Counted from the stretch's first letter, positions 1 to 8,251 are shown. The stretch is 40,726 nt of DNA from Cecembia sp. (GCF_007126775.1 NZ_SLAP01000090.1:1-40726), one strand, 5' to 3'. Numbers and translations: made by a program. Notes: a model not told the origin generated them from the letters alone.

Positions 1-181
1 TAAACATATGCTTTGGGTTAAACCTTCAACGAATTTACAAAATTTCCCTCATTTTTCACTTATGTCCCTCTGTTTTAGAATAGTGCATAACTTACTTATT
101 GTTACATGTTTGTACTGCCAAGCCATCAAAAATTGACGGCTTATTACGTAAATTACACTATTTATTTAAAAATAATGTTTT
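1..181. other. AT-rich non-coding end of window
   Basis: No reading frame, RNA gene or clear hairpin is seen here. It lies just downstream of the integrase remnant and may include an old attachment or recombination site, but no repeat supports that. Confidence 0.3.
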
Positions 182-367
182 TTATAAATCATCAAATGGT
201 GATTTAATTTCTGAAATCCTTTTCCGGCTAACATGAGTATAAATCTCTGTAGTCTTACTACTCTTATGACCCAATAACTCCTGTATATACCTTAAATCTG
301 TCCCACTTTCCAATAAATGAGCCGCATAAGAATGGTAAAAAAATACAACTTCCTGATATTCTGACAC
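182..367 (-). pseudogene. Tyrosine recombinase (Xer/integrase type), C-terminal remnant
   Basis: The 61-residue frame (GTG start if translated) carries only the last part of a phage-integrase/XerD-type catalytic domain. [20 protein letters not shown] is followed by [16 protein letters not shown], which holds the late His of the LGH motif and the Tyr nucleophile of IYTHV. Intact enzymes are about 300 to 400 residues. The N-terminal DNA-binding domain, the first catalytic Arg and the Arg of the HxxR motif are missing: the residues before HSYAA are VVFFY where the family has a T-L-R-type sequence. Homology therefore stops abruptly at HSYAA, about 45 bases before the TPR gene. This is a decayed mobile-element or integron-like integrase and is very unlikely to be active. 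Confidence 0.8.
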
Positions 368-389
368 CTCACTTTATACCAACAAAAAC

Positions 390-1178
390 CTACTTGCACT
401 TATCCTGATGCACACGGGCATAAATGCTCCCTTGGGCAAGGGCCTGCTGCAGGTCATTGCAACCCGTTCTATCATTGAGGTTGAGCTTTGCCACACCCCT
501 ATGGGCCAAAGCCTCCACATGATTGGGTTTTTCCTTCAATACCGCATCAAAATCCTCCAAAGCCCAAGTAGAATGACCGATCAGCATCAGCACCAATCCC
601 CTATTGTACATGGCTGTCAGATTATCCGGATCATAACGCAAGGCACTGTTAAATGAACCGGCCGCTCCCAAGATATCCCCGATCTGGGAACGGGCCATGC
701 CCTGATAAAAATGTACCCGGGAATCCTTGGGTTCCAATTCCTTTGCAATCTGAAAAAACTCCTCTGCACTCTGGTACCTCTCATTCATCAAAAGGGTCCT
801 CGCCAAAAGAAAAATAATCTCAAAATCCTTGGCATCATGCTTGGCTGCAATCAATAGGTGGTTTTCTGCTTGCCGGTAATTCTCCAACTTCCAATAAATT
901 TTCCCAATCCCTGCATGGGCCTGGGCATAAGTGGGATCCAAACGCAAAATGGACTTGTAATCCTCTATAGCATCTTCAAATGATTCCAGCTCTTCGTAAG
1001 CCCTGGCTCTCAAATGCAAAGATTTGATATCGGTCACATTGAGAAATAAGGCTTTGGAAAACTCCTTGACCGCATCCTCATAGGCACCGGAGCGGAATAA
1101 GCGCTCTCCCTCCGAAAAAGTCCCAAAACAAGAACCTAACAGGATCAATAACAAGAATGGCAATAGGTTACGCAGCAT
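390..1178 (-). CDS. TPR-repeat lipoprotein
   Basis: The 262-residue protein has a lipoprotein signal peptide (hydrophobic residues 2-14, lipobox LLGSC with Cys17) and about six tetratricopeptide repeats over residues 20-255. The typical A...G/A...Y pattern recurs, for example in SGAYEDAVKEFSKAL, FEDAIEDYKSILRLDP and TWALEDFDAVLKEKP. TPR lipoproteins act as protein-binding scaffolds in the periplasm or at the inner face of the outer membrane. No catalytic domain is visible and the partner is unknown. It appears to be transcribed alone from a promoter near 1200. Its 3' end abuts the integrase remnant on the same strand. Confidence 0.85.
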   Translation of the reverse strand: MLRNLLPFLLLILLGSCFGTFSEGERLFRSGAYEDAVKEFSKALFLNVTDIKSLHLRARAYEELESFEDAIEDYKSILRLDPTYAQAHAGIGKIYWKLENYRQAENHLLIAAKHDAKDFEIIFLLARTLLMNERYQSAEEFFQIAKELEPKDSRVHFYQGMARSQIGDILGAAGSFNSALRYDPDNLTAMYNRGLVLMLIGHSTWALEDFDAVLKEKPNHVEALAHRGVAKLNLNDRTGCNDLQQALAQGSIYARVHQDKCK

Positions 1179-1197
1179 GAGTTCAAGGCTTTTGCAT

Positions 1198-1230
1198 CAA
1201 AACTAACAATTTATTTACATATTCCCCAAT
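1198..1230 (-). promoter_or_regulatory. Possible promoter of the TPR lipoprotein gene
   Basis: On the minus strand TAGTTTTG (1198-1205) matches the Bacteroidetes -7 consensus TAnnTTTG. An imperfect -33 element, ATTG (1227-1230), lies 21 bases upstream. The box is 20 bases before the ATG at 1178. Confidence 0.4.
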
Positions 1231-1311
1231 GCTGAATATGTTTTTGAAAAAAAATGGGTGATTAATCCATAAGGAAATACCATACACCCATAAACACTTT
1301 AAACCAAAGAC

Positions 1312-3030
1312 TTAACCCGGCCAATGGGTTTCAATGCCCTGCTCCCTGATCAGGGACTGGAAGTCCTTTAATAGTCCCTTATCTTCTCTCACCGTTTTGG
1401 GCATTACCCCTTTTCCCTTCGCAAAAGCAATCAACATTCCTACAGCCTCCCCTATACTCCACTCTACGGGATGAAGCCTGTAACAACCATTGGTAATATG
1501 AGTGGTCCCGATATTTTTATTGGCAGGCAATAAATTTTCCATTTTTTCAGGAATCAAAGCCCCCAATGGGATCTGAAAAGGTAATGATGGAAAGTCAATA
1601 TAATTGTCTCCATTTGAACTGGGATGCAGATCAATATGGTAATATCCTATGCCTACGCTATCAAAAAATTCAGCTGACTTTAGCTCCTCTCCTTCTTTAC
1701 CTGTTACCATTTCCCGCTGCTCCTTTCCCACATGTTCCTCCAATACAGTAAATAACGCTTTTATTCTCCTGGACTCTCTGACATAAGGATACTTGGCCAA
1801 TCCGTCTGAGGTGCCCACCACATCAGGTCTCAACCGCAATCCAGACCAACCCATTCCCCCATCTGGTCTTGGGGCCTCTGTCTGTAACCAATACAAAAGA
1901 GATAAACTCAATTGCTTCCCACCTTCTACATGCTGCGCAAAGGTTTCTTGGGATACATCAATCAAATTCCCCGGTATGTAATCATTTTGGGGCCAATTGA
2001 CCAAAGAAATGTCCCCGGCATAAAAACCAGGATCACAATTATGCCTATTGAAAATTCTCCTGTAAAGCCATAAATTGAGCAAATCTCCTGTGGGCAGACC
2101 TTCCGGATGGAATCCCAACATCTTGGGTTGAAGGGTTTGGGGATTAGAGTAATGCAAAGCCAACATACTGCCCGGCCAGGGATGTCTTAAATCAGGCACG
2201 TAAGACTTCCAAAAATCATATTGGTATGGCTTAGGAATGGTCCAATCTTCCCCTTTGACATAATCCATGGCAAAACAAACAGTAAAAGCCTGATTATTTT
2301 CAGGATCGCCAATTTCAGGGGCATGCAATTCCCCAGTTTGGGCTTTGGACTCAGTTCCTGTGACATAAGCCGTGTCTGTTAAAGGCAGTAAATCACCCAA
2401 TTCTGTAGCATCTATAAAATAAGGCGCTAAAAGTTGTACCTCAACCCCATTTTGAAGAGATTTTGCACCAATGGCACTCACTTTCTTTCCATCGGAATTG
2501 GCATTCTGGACCTGATGGTCCAATAAAATCACTATTTTCCGCGCACTCTCATAAGGGGCAAACATTTGCTGCAGGACAGCCAATGCTACTTTGGGTTCAT
2601 GGCATAGCCGGGAAACCGCTCCATCCCCGGGGTTGAGGTGTTCTCTGGACCTCGCCTCATCAGTCAAAGGATAATGAGCCCGATAGTATTCCCGAACCTT
2701 ATTCCTAAATTCCCTATACAAAGCAGTCGCACCATGAGTTTCAATCCAAACATGCTCGTCAGGTGGTACGGCCTGCTGAGTCAATTGACCACCAATCCAA
2801 TCTGTCTCTTCAGTCAGAATTACACTCAGACCATTTCTCAGGGCAGCAAAGGCGGCAGCGCAGCCTCCCATACCTCCTCCTGCTATCACTACATCAGCCT
2901 CTAGGGTTTTTCCGTTCTCAGAAATTTTGACCTCTGGAAAAGATGCCATGGATGTGCTGGCAAATATGGGGGAAACTGACATTGCCCCCGTTCCCAGGGC
3001 CAAGCTCGAAATAAAAGACCTTCTCTTCAT
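1312..3030 (-). CDS. Exported FAD-dependent oxidoreductase (FAD_oxidored family)
   Basis: The 572-residue protein starts with a Tat-like signal (KRRSFISS, then a hydrophobic stretch to about residue 25), suggesting that it is exported folded with FAD bound. The Rossmann dinucleotide motif GGGMGG is at 51-56, preceded by ADVVIA, and an acidic residue (E in LTEETDWIGGQ) closes the ADP site. The conserved block DWIGGQLTQQ and the C-terminal NIGTTHITNGCYRLHPVEW (with an N-I-G-T-T-H type flavin loop) are typical of PF12831 proteins, common in Bacteroidetes and Planctomycetes and often linked to sugar or uronate breakdown. The substrate cannot be told from sequence. It lies 143 bases downstream of hisB on the same strand but has no obvious link to histidine synthesis. 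Confidence 0.85.
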   Translation of the reverse strand: MKRRSFISSLALGTGAMSVSPIFASTSMASFPEVKISENGKTLEADVVIAGGGMGGCAAAFAALRNGLSVILTEETDWIGGQLTQQAVPPDEHVWIETHGATALYREFRNKVREYYRAHYPLTDEARSREHLNPGDGAVSRLCHEPKVALAVLQQMFAPYESARKIVILLDHQVQNANSDGKKVSAIGAKSLQNGVEVQLLAPYFIDATELGDLLPLTDTAYVTGTESKAQTGELHAPEIGDPENNQAFTVCFAMDYVKGEDWTIPKPYQYDFWKSYVPDLRHPWPGSMLALHYSNPQTLQPKMLGFHPEGLPTGDLLNLWLYRRIFNRHNCDPGFYAGDISLVNWPQNDYIPGNLIDVSQETFAQHVEGGKQLSLSLLYWLQTEAPRPDGGMGWSGLRLRPDVVGTSDGLAKYPYVRESRRIKALFTVLEEHVGKEQREMVTGKEGEELKSAEFFDSVGIGYYHIDLHPSSNGDNYIDFPSLPFQIPLGALIPEKMENLLPANKNIGTTHITNGCYRLHPVEWSIGEAVGMLIAFAKGKGVMPKTVREDKGLLKDFQSLIREQGIETHWPG

Positions 3031-3173
3031 ATTGGTTCATTTATATATCATCTTTCACTAGGGGTTTACACCCGGGAGAGGTACCGCTTTGTGGATTCAA
3101 ACTATCGATTCTACAGACAATCGCTCATATCTTGTTTCTCGCTCCTTTCATCTCGCATCTAAACTCCCTCTCC

Positions 3174-4268
3174 TCAAAGCACTCCCTTTGTGCTTGGCAA
3201 TTGATTCAAAGCCGTCTTATCCCTTGCCACAGCCATCTTGATCGCCCTTGCCAATCCCTTAAAAATCGCTTCAATCTTATGGTGTTCATTATTCCCTTCA
3301 GCTTTGATATTCAGGTTACACTTGGCCGTATCACTGAAAGATTTAAAGAAATGGAAAAACATTTCGGTAGGCATATCCCCTATTTTTTCACGCTTAAATT
3401 CCGCCTCCCAAACCATCCAGGGCCTTCCACCAAAATCGATGGCCACCTGGGCCAGTACATCATCCATAGGCAAAAGAAATCCATAACGGTAAATGCCTTT
3501 TTTATCCCCTAAGGCCTTCAAATAGGCTTCTCCTAAGGCCAAAGCCGTATCCTCAATGGTGTGGTGTTCATCGATGTGTAAATCCCCCTTTACCTCAATG
3601 GTTAGATCAGCCCCTCCATGTTTACCCAATTGCTCCAACATATGGTCAAAAAAGGGCAAACCGGTATAAATTTCGCATTTACCGGAACCATCAAGGTTGA
3701 CGCGAACATGGATATCTGTTTCTGAAGTCTTGCGGTAGACCTCTCCAACCCTGGCTGGAAGTCTGAGGAATCCGTAAATCTCGTCCCAATCTTGGGTACA
3801 AAAATCAGCACCTTTTATGGCCTCACCAAAATAAATCGATTTACAACCCATATTTTGGGCCAATTGCACATCAGTTTTCCTATCACCGATTACATAAGAA
3901 TTGGCCAAGTCATAATCTCCCTTCATATACTGGGTCAACAAGCCTGTACCCGGTTTTCTAGTAGGGAGGTTTTCATGTTCAAAAGACCGGTCGATATGCA
4001 CTGCCGCAAACTCGACACCTTCATTCTCCAAAGTCAATAACATCTTATTATGTGCAGGCCAAAAGTCTTCCTCCGGCAGAGAAGCGGTTCCCAAACCATC
4101 TTGATTGCTGACCATCACCAATTCAAAATCAGTTTCTTCAACGATCCTCCTTAAATTAGAAATAACCTTTGGGATAAATTCCAGATCTTCAAGACTATCG
4201 ATCTGAAAATCCGTCTGTGGCTCCACTATGATGGTCCCATCCCGGTCAATAAAAAGTGCTTTTTTCAT
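3174..4268 (-). CDS. hisB: Bifunctional histidinol-phosphatase / imidazoleglycerol-phosphate dehydratase
   Basis: This fusion catalyses two steps of histidine synthesis. Residues 1 to about 165 are the HAD-type histidinol-phosphate phosphatase ([12 protein letters not shown] nucleophile motif, [19 protein letters not shown]). Residues from about 175 are the dehydratase, with the paired metal-binding motifs DEHHTIED and NEHHKIEA and the FFDHM motif. The length of 364 residues is normal for the fused enzyme. The hisC stop codon TAA is followed directly by TTG ATG. I chose the ATG at 4268 over the TTG at 4271. It is the last recognisable his gene here: hisH, hisA, hisF and hisI do not follow. 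Confidence 0.97.
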   Translation of the reverse strand: MKKALFIDRDGTIIVEPQTDFQIDSLEDLEFIPKVISNLRRIVEETDFELVMVSNQDGLGTASLPEEDFWPAHNKMLLTLENEGVEFAAVHIDRSFEHENLPTRKPGTGLLTQYMKGDYDLANSYVIGDRKTDVQLAQNMGCKSIYFGEAIKGADFCTQDWDEIYGFLRLPARVGEVYRKTSETDIHVRVNLDGSGKCEIYTGLPFFDHMLEQLGKHGGADLTIEVKGDLHIDEHHTIEDTALALGEAYLKALGDKKGIYRYGFLLPMDDVLAQVAIDFGGRPWMVWEAEFKREKIGDMPTEMFFHFFKSFSDTAKCNLNIKAEGNNEHHKIEAIFKGLARAIKMAVARDKTALNQLPSTKGVL

Positions 4269-4271
4269 CAA

Positions 4272-5342
4272 TTATAGGTTTTTGATAATAGGTTCATATC
4301 TTTTCAAAGCTTCCAGCAACTTTGTATTTTCTTCTCTGGTTCCTACTGATATCCTCAGGCAATCTTCACAGAGAACCACCTTGGACCGGTCCCTAACTAT
4401 GATCATTTCATGGATTAAGTATTCGTAAATTTTTCTTGCATGATCCATTTTGACCAAAATAAAATTGGCATGGGAAGGGTAGCAATTTAGGACAAAATGT
4501 AACTTATCCAGTTCCCCTTCTAGAAAAAGGCGCTCTTTCAACACCTCTTTGACCAAGGGTGCTATTCTTTGCGCCTGGTCCAAAGATTCCAACACTTTCT
4601 GTTGGGTAAGTCCCGAGATATTGTACGGAGGTTTGATCAGGTTCAGAATTCGGATGATTTTTTCGGAAGCAAAAGCCATCCCAATGCGCAAATTGGCCAG
4701 TCCCCAAGATTTGGAGAAGGTCTGCATAACCAAAAGATTAGGAAATTGCTTTAATTCAGTGGTGAAACTGGGCTCGTCACTGAAATCTATGTAAGCTTCA
4801 TCTACTACAACCAAACCATGGAACTTTTGAATGATTTGCCGGATAGCTTTCCTGTCCATTTTATTGCCACTGGGATTATTAGGGGAGCAGATGAAGATAA
4901 TTTTGGAGTTTTGGTCCACAGCATCGAGGATGGCATCGGACCGTAGCTGAAAATTTTCGGTAAGATTCACCTTTTTTACAGCAATGTCATTGATAGCCGC
5001 CGAGACTTCATACATGCCATAAGTAGGCGGAAGGAGGATGATATTGTCCTTTCCTGGCACACAAAAAGCACGCATAAGTAAATCTATGGCCTCATCACTG
5101 CCATTTCCCAAAAAAATCTGCTCAAAACGTACTTCCTTGATCAACTGTAACTTTTCCTTGACCTCCACCTGATACGGATCCGGATATCTGTTAAATCCTT
5201 CTCCCGTCAAGGAGCCGTATGGATTTTCATTGGCATCCAAAAAAACCCCCACTTTCCCGGAATATTCATCCCTGGCAGAAGAATAAGGTTTGATCTGAAG
5301 AATATGTGGTCTTAATAATTTTTCGAGTTCAAATGCCATCAC
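4272..5342 (-). CDS. hisC: Histidinol-phosphate aminotransferase
   Basis: A PLP-dependent fold-type I aminotransferase that converts imidazole-acetol phosphate to histidinol phosphate. Visible motifs, numbered from the GTG start, are LDANENPYG (35-43), SPNNPSGN (153-160), DEAYIDF with the PLP-ring Asp181, and TFSKSWGLA with the PLP Lys211. RISVGTREEN near the C-terminus holds the carboxylate-binding Arg. Length (355-356) is normal. The hisD stop and the hisC ATG share a base (TGATG, ATG at 5339-5337), so translational coupling is likely. The GTG at 5342 is the alternative start and would add one residue. hisB follows directly. Confidence 0.97.
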   Translation of the reverse strand: MMAFELEKLLRPHILQIKPYSSARDEYSGKVGVFLDANENPYGSLTGEGFNRYPDPYQVEVKEKLQLIKEVRFEQIFLGNGSDEAIDLLMRAFCVPGKDNIILLPPTYGMYEVSAAINDIAVKKVNLTENFQLRSDAILDAVDQNSKIIFICSPNNPSGNKMDRKAIRQIIQKFHGLVVVDEAYIDFSDEPSFTTELKQFPNLLVMQTFSKSWGLANLRIGMAFASEKIIRILNLIKPPYNISGLTQQKVLESLDQAQRIAPLVKEVLKERLFLEGELDKLHFVLNCYPSHANFILVKMDHARKIYEYLIHEMIIVRDRSKVVLCEDCLRISVGTREENTKLLEALKRYEPIIKNL

Positions 5343-6631
5343 TTCTTATTTTTTAGGTATTTGAGGCGCAGGGTTACGGCATTTTTGTGCGCGTCCAAGA
5401 GTTCATTGGCTGCCATGATCTCTATTGTTTGCCCTAGATTTTGTATACCTTTTTCAGTGATTTTCTGATAGGTGATTTTTTTGAAGAAACTATCCAAAGA
5501 AACCCCGGAATAATTTCTTGCATAGCCGTATGTTGGGAGGGTATGGTTGGTACCAGATGCATAATCCCCAGCGGATTCCGGTGTGTAATTTCCGATAAAT
5601 ACAGAACCAGCATTGATGATCTTATTTACCGCTTCCTCTTCATCCTCCACGCAGATGATCAGGTGCTCAGGAGCGTAATCGTTGATCAACTCCAAAGCCG
5701 TATCCTTGTGTCCCATGATCACAGCAACTGAATTTTCCAAGGCCCTTTTGGCGATATCTTTCCTGGAAAGTGATTCCAATTGCGCTTCTACTTCCTTGAG
5801 GACTTTTTTGGCAAATTTCTCTGTATTGGTCACCAGAACTACCTGGGAATCCACTCCGTGCTCCGCTTGAGAAAGCAGGTCCGCGGCCACAAAAGCCGGT
5901 ATGGCTGATTCATCTGCATAGACCAAAACCTCTGAGGGCCCTGCAGGCATATCTATGGCTACGCCTTTCTTCACCGCCAACTGCTTTGCCGCTGTTACAT
6001 ATTGGTTACCCGGTCCAAAAATCTTATCCACCTTAGGTACTGATTCTGTTCCATAGGTCATAGCTGCTATTGCCTGTGCCCCTCCAGCTTTGACGATTTT
6101 ATCAATACCGATCAGGTCTGCTGTATACAGAATGGCCGGGTGAATATTTCCGTGTTTATCAGGAGGAGTAGAAAGAACAATTTCCTCACAGCCAGCTAGA
6201 TTGGCAGGTATTCCCAACATCAATACGGTGGAAAAAAGCGGCGCTGTTCCGCCGGGAATATACAGGCCTACACGTTGTATGGGGACTGACCTGCGCATGC
6301 AGGTTACTCCCTCCATAACCTCCATCTTGAGTTCAGGTGTCACCTGGGCTGCATGGAATTTTTCTATATTTTTCTTGGCCGAAGCTATTGCTTCCTTCAG
6401 TTGGGGATCGACTAAATCTCTGGCCTGCTTGATTTCATCTAAGCTAACCAGGAGATTTTTGATCTGTACATGATCGTACTCTAAAGCAAACTTTTTCAAA
6501 GCCTTATCTCCTGAGCGTTTTACCTTGCGCATGATGGGCTTGACGATTTTCCCGATCTCTTTGGTTTTTTGAACCGGTCTCTTCAAGGCCTTCTCCCACT
6601 CTGATCTGCTTGGATTTATTATCGTTTTCAT
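5339..6631 (-). CDS. hisD: Histidinol dehydrogenase
   Basis: The NAD-dependent, zinc-containing enzyme catalyses the final two oxidations of histidinol to histidine. The 430-residue length is standard. Recognisable blocks are IPGGTAPLFSTVLM, GGAQAIAAMTYGT, GPGNQYVTAAK and DMPAGPSEVL, the zinc-ligand motif LLSQAEHG, the catalytic Glu-His pair in DYAPEHLII, and the C-terminal ARNYSGVSLDSFFKK. It is separated from hisG upstream by about 500 bases of repeat-like sequence but runs tightly into hisC. It may be read through from the hisG promoter or from an unrecognised promoter in the gap. Confidence 0.97.
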   Translation of the reverse strand: MKTIINPSRSEWEKALKRPVQKTKEIGKIVKPIMRKVKRSGDKALKKFALEYDHVQIKNLLVSLDEIKQARDLVDPQLKEAIASAKKNIEKFHAAQVTPELKMEVMEGVTCMRRSVPIQRVGLYIPGGTAPLFSTVLMLGIPANLAGCEEIVLSTPPDKHGNIHPAILYTADLIGIDKIVKAGGAQAIAAMTYGTESVPKVDKIFGPGNQYVTAAKQLAVKKGVAIDMPAGPSEVLVYADESAIPAFVAADLLSQAEHGVDSQVVLVTNTEKFAKKVLKEVEAQLESLSRKDIAKRALENSVAVIMGHKDTALELINDYAPEHLIICVEDEEEAVNKIINAGSVFIGNYTPESAGDYASGTNHTLPTYGYARNYSGVSLDSFFKKITYQKITEKGIQNLGQTIEIMAANELLDAHKNAVTLRLKYLKNKK

Positions 6632-7137
6632 AGGTTAATCTTTGCATTTGTTTCTTAAATCTCAATTCTTATGTCACAGTACTTGGTACAACCCCTTCTT
6701 GTTTCTCTTAAGATTACTCTTCGCGTAGACATGACAAGGATAAGCTTTTCATTGCAACAACCCTAAAAAGCTATGCGGTTGCTGATTATCCGTAACTAAT
6801 CCTCCGTTTTGCAGTTACCGAAATCCGCCTTCCCACTTCTATTCTTTCTTCTTTCCATTTTTTCTATACCTCTGAGAGATGCTTCACTTCGTTACCAATA
6901 ACAGATTGCTTGACTCGTTACCCTGACGAAGGAAAGGTCCCCAAAAATATGGGAGATTCTTCTCCCGAATTACTCGGGGTCAGAATGAGGGCAATCAACA
7001 TGTCATCCTCGTTTCTATACGTTTTCCTACATGTTAAAATCTCAGGATGACGGCTACGAACGCGATTCAATCTTACGAAACCCGTCTTCCGAAATCCGAA
7101 ATTCTTTCCTCTTACATATTGCTTCTTCCCTTTCCCC
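6632..7137. repeat. 506-base non-coding, repeat-like gap inside the his cluster
   Basis: No gene is seen. The gap holds a short hairpin CCCGA-N5-TCGGG (6964-6978). An inverted pair GTCATCCT (7002-7009) and AGGATGAC (7044-7051) encloses a second inverted pair AACATG/CATGTT. Loosely repeated TTACCGAAATCCG-like blocks lie near 6815 and 7073. Such patchwork resembles decayed dispersed repeats of Cyclobacteriaceae genomes. No convincing promoter for hisD was found, only an isolated TATTTTTG on the minus strand at 6942-6949 without a -33 partner. Confidence 0.45.
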
Positions 7138-7998
7138 TCAAATCACCATCTTCTCTATCGGTACCACCAAAATCCCCTCTGCACCTGCTGCCCTGAGCTC
7201 CTCAATATTTTCCCAAAACTGATCTTCACTGATGACTGAATGTACAGAAGACCAACCTTCCTGCGCCAAAGGCAAAATTGTCGGACTTCTCATCCCTGGG
7301 ATCAGTTCAATGATCCTATCCAAGGAGGCGTTTGGGGCATTGAGTAATACGTATTTGTTGCTTTTCCCTTTTTGTACAGCATTGAGCCTGAAAAGCAACT
7401 TATCTACAATCGTCAGTTTTTCTTCAGAAAGGGATTTATTGGCAATCAAAACCGCTTCTGATTTGAAGATTTCTTCTACTTCCTTAAGCCCATTCATCAT
7501 CAGGGTAGATCCTGAACTCACAATATCGCAAATCCCCTCTGCAAGCCCAATGCTCGGAGCAATTTCCACTGAACCCGAAATTTCGTGAATATCTGCCTGT
7601 ATACCGTTATTGCTAAGGTAATCCCCTAGGATTTTGGGATAAGAAGTAGCAATACTTTTGCCCTGAAAATAATGCACATTAGTATAAGCTTCACCTTTTG
7701 GAATGGCAAGGGACAGTCTGCACTTAGAAAATCCCAGCTTTTTTAGAACATTGACATCCTTATCTTTTTCGACCAATTCATTTTCTCCCACTATTCCCAG
7801 ATCAGCCACACCATCAGCTACATAACCGGGAATGTCATCATCTCTCAAAAAAAGGAATTCAATTGGAAAATTGGTGGAAACAGATTTGAGCTTACCTGTA
7901 CCATTGTAAAATTTGATGCCACATTCCTTAATCAAAGCCAAGGAGTCATCACTCAATCTACCGCTTTTTTGTACGGCTATACGGATCATATTATTCAT
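7138..7998 (-). CDS. hisG: ATP phosphoribosyltransferase, long form
   Basis: This is the first committed enzyme of histidine synthesis, condensing ATP with PRPP. The start of the protein, MIRIAVQKSGRLSDDSL, is typical. The PRPP-binding region is IVSSGSTLMMNGL, and the C-terminal part, from about residue 205, is the ACT-like regulatory domain that binds histidine in long-form HisG enzymes. Three in-frame ATGs exist. The one at 7998 (286 residues) or at 7989 (283) fits the family better than 8013. It lies 109 bases downstream of the leader-peptide stop codon and is the most likely target of histidine control. Confidence 0.97.
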   Translation of the reverse strand: MNNMIRIAVQKSGRLSDDSLALIKECGIKFYNGTGKLKSVSTNFPIEFLFLRDDDIPGYVADGVADLGIVGENELVEKDKDVNVLKKLGFSKCRLSLAIPKGEAYTNVHYFQGKSIATSYPKILGDYLSNNGIQADIHEISGSVEIAPSIGLAEGICDIVSSGSTLMMNGLKEVEEIFKSEAVLIANKSLSEEKLTIVDKLLFRLNAVQKGKSNKYVLLNAPNASLDRIIELIPGMRSPTILPLAQEGWSSVHSVISEDQFWENIEELRAAGAEGILVVPIEKMVI

Positions 7999-8041
7999 GT
8001 ACGCAATATACATTTAGTATTAAAATCTAAATAGGTTTTTT

Positions 8042-8078
8042 GGATAATGGGGCTGTATATTGATGCCAACAGCCATCC
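8042..8078 (-). promoter_or_regulatory. Second hairpin in the hisG leader
   Basis: In the transcript GGAU-GGCUGU pairs with ACAGCC...AUCC (8069-8078 with 8051-8056 and 8042-8045). This gives 10 base pairs with a 5-base bulge and a 12-base loop. It lies between the leader-peptide stop and the hisG start. It is followed by A residues and not by U, so it is not an intrinsic terminator. It may gate hisG translation or a Rho site. Confidence 0.4.
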
Positions 8079-8099
8079 TCGGGCGATATGTAAATAGTT

Positions 8100-8116
8100 T
8101 TCCTCCTCAGGAGGAA
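8100..8116 (-). promoter_or_regulatory. Hairpin with the leader-peptide stop codon in its loop
   Basis: The transcript reads UUCCUCC-UGA-GGAGGAA, a perfect 7-bp stem with a three-base loop. The loop is exactly the UGA stop codon of the His-rich leader peptide. A ribosome paused at the His codons would cover the 5' arm, while one that terminates or drops off would let it form, so it is placed as a sensor element. The structure is seen directly; the role is inferred. Confidence 0.6.
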
Positions 8117-8190
8117 TGATGCACATGATGAACTGAGACCACTGTCCTTTTGACGGAAAAAGTATCGATATGAAATTTCGTGCTGTTCAT
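8107..8190 (-). CDS. Histidine leader peptide (hisG attenuator peptide)
   Basis: A 27-codon frame, too short for usual gene calling, starts with ATG at 8190 and ends at TGA 8107-8109. It begins MNSTKFHIDTF and ends HHVHHSS, with five His codons in total, four of them within five codons just before the stop. It lies 109 bases upstream of hisG on the same strand. This is the layout of histidine leader peptides such as HisL of enterobacteria, where uncharged tRNA-His makes the ribosome pause at the His codons. The promoter -7 box ends seven bases before the ATG, so the transcript is probably leaderless or nearly so. Confidence rests on His clustering, position, promoter and hairpin together. No database comparison was possible. 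Confidence 0.8.
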   Translation of the reverse strand: MNSTKFHIDTFSVKRTVVSVHHVHHSS

Positions 8191-8197
8191 CTGGATG

Positions 8198-8228
8198 CAA
8201 ATATAAAGTCAATGTCATAACATGCAAA
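8198..8228 (-). promoter_or_regulatory. Promoter of the his leader and hisG (Bacteroidetes type)
   Basis: On the minus strand TTTG (8225-8228), a 19-base spacer and TATATTTG (8198-8205) match the Bacteroidetes primary sigma factor consensus (TTTG, about 19-21 bases, TAnnTTTG). Expected transcription start is about 8190-8193, at the ATG of the leader peptide. The -33 box lies only 24 bases after the priA stop codon. Confidence 0.8.
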
Positions 8229-8251
8229 TGAAAAGAATGTTTTTTCCCATT

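Noticed and set aside
8027-8227. 66-residue open frame on the minus strand upstream of hisG
   Set aside because: It overlaps the His-rich leader frame in a different register, starts inside the promoter and has no family resemblance. The shorter 27-codon frame explains the region better.
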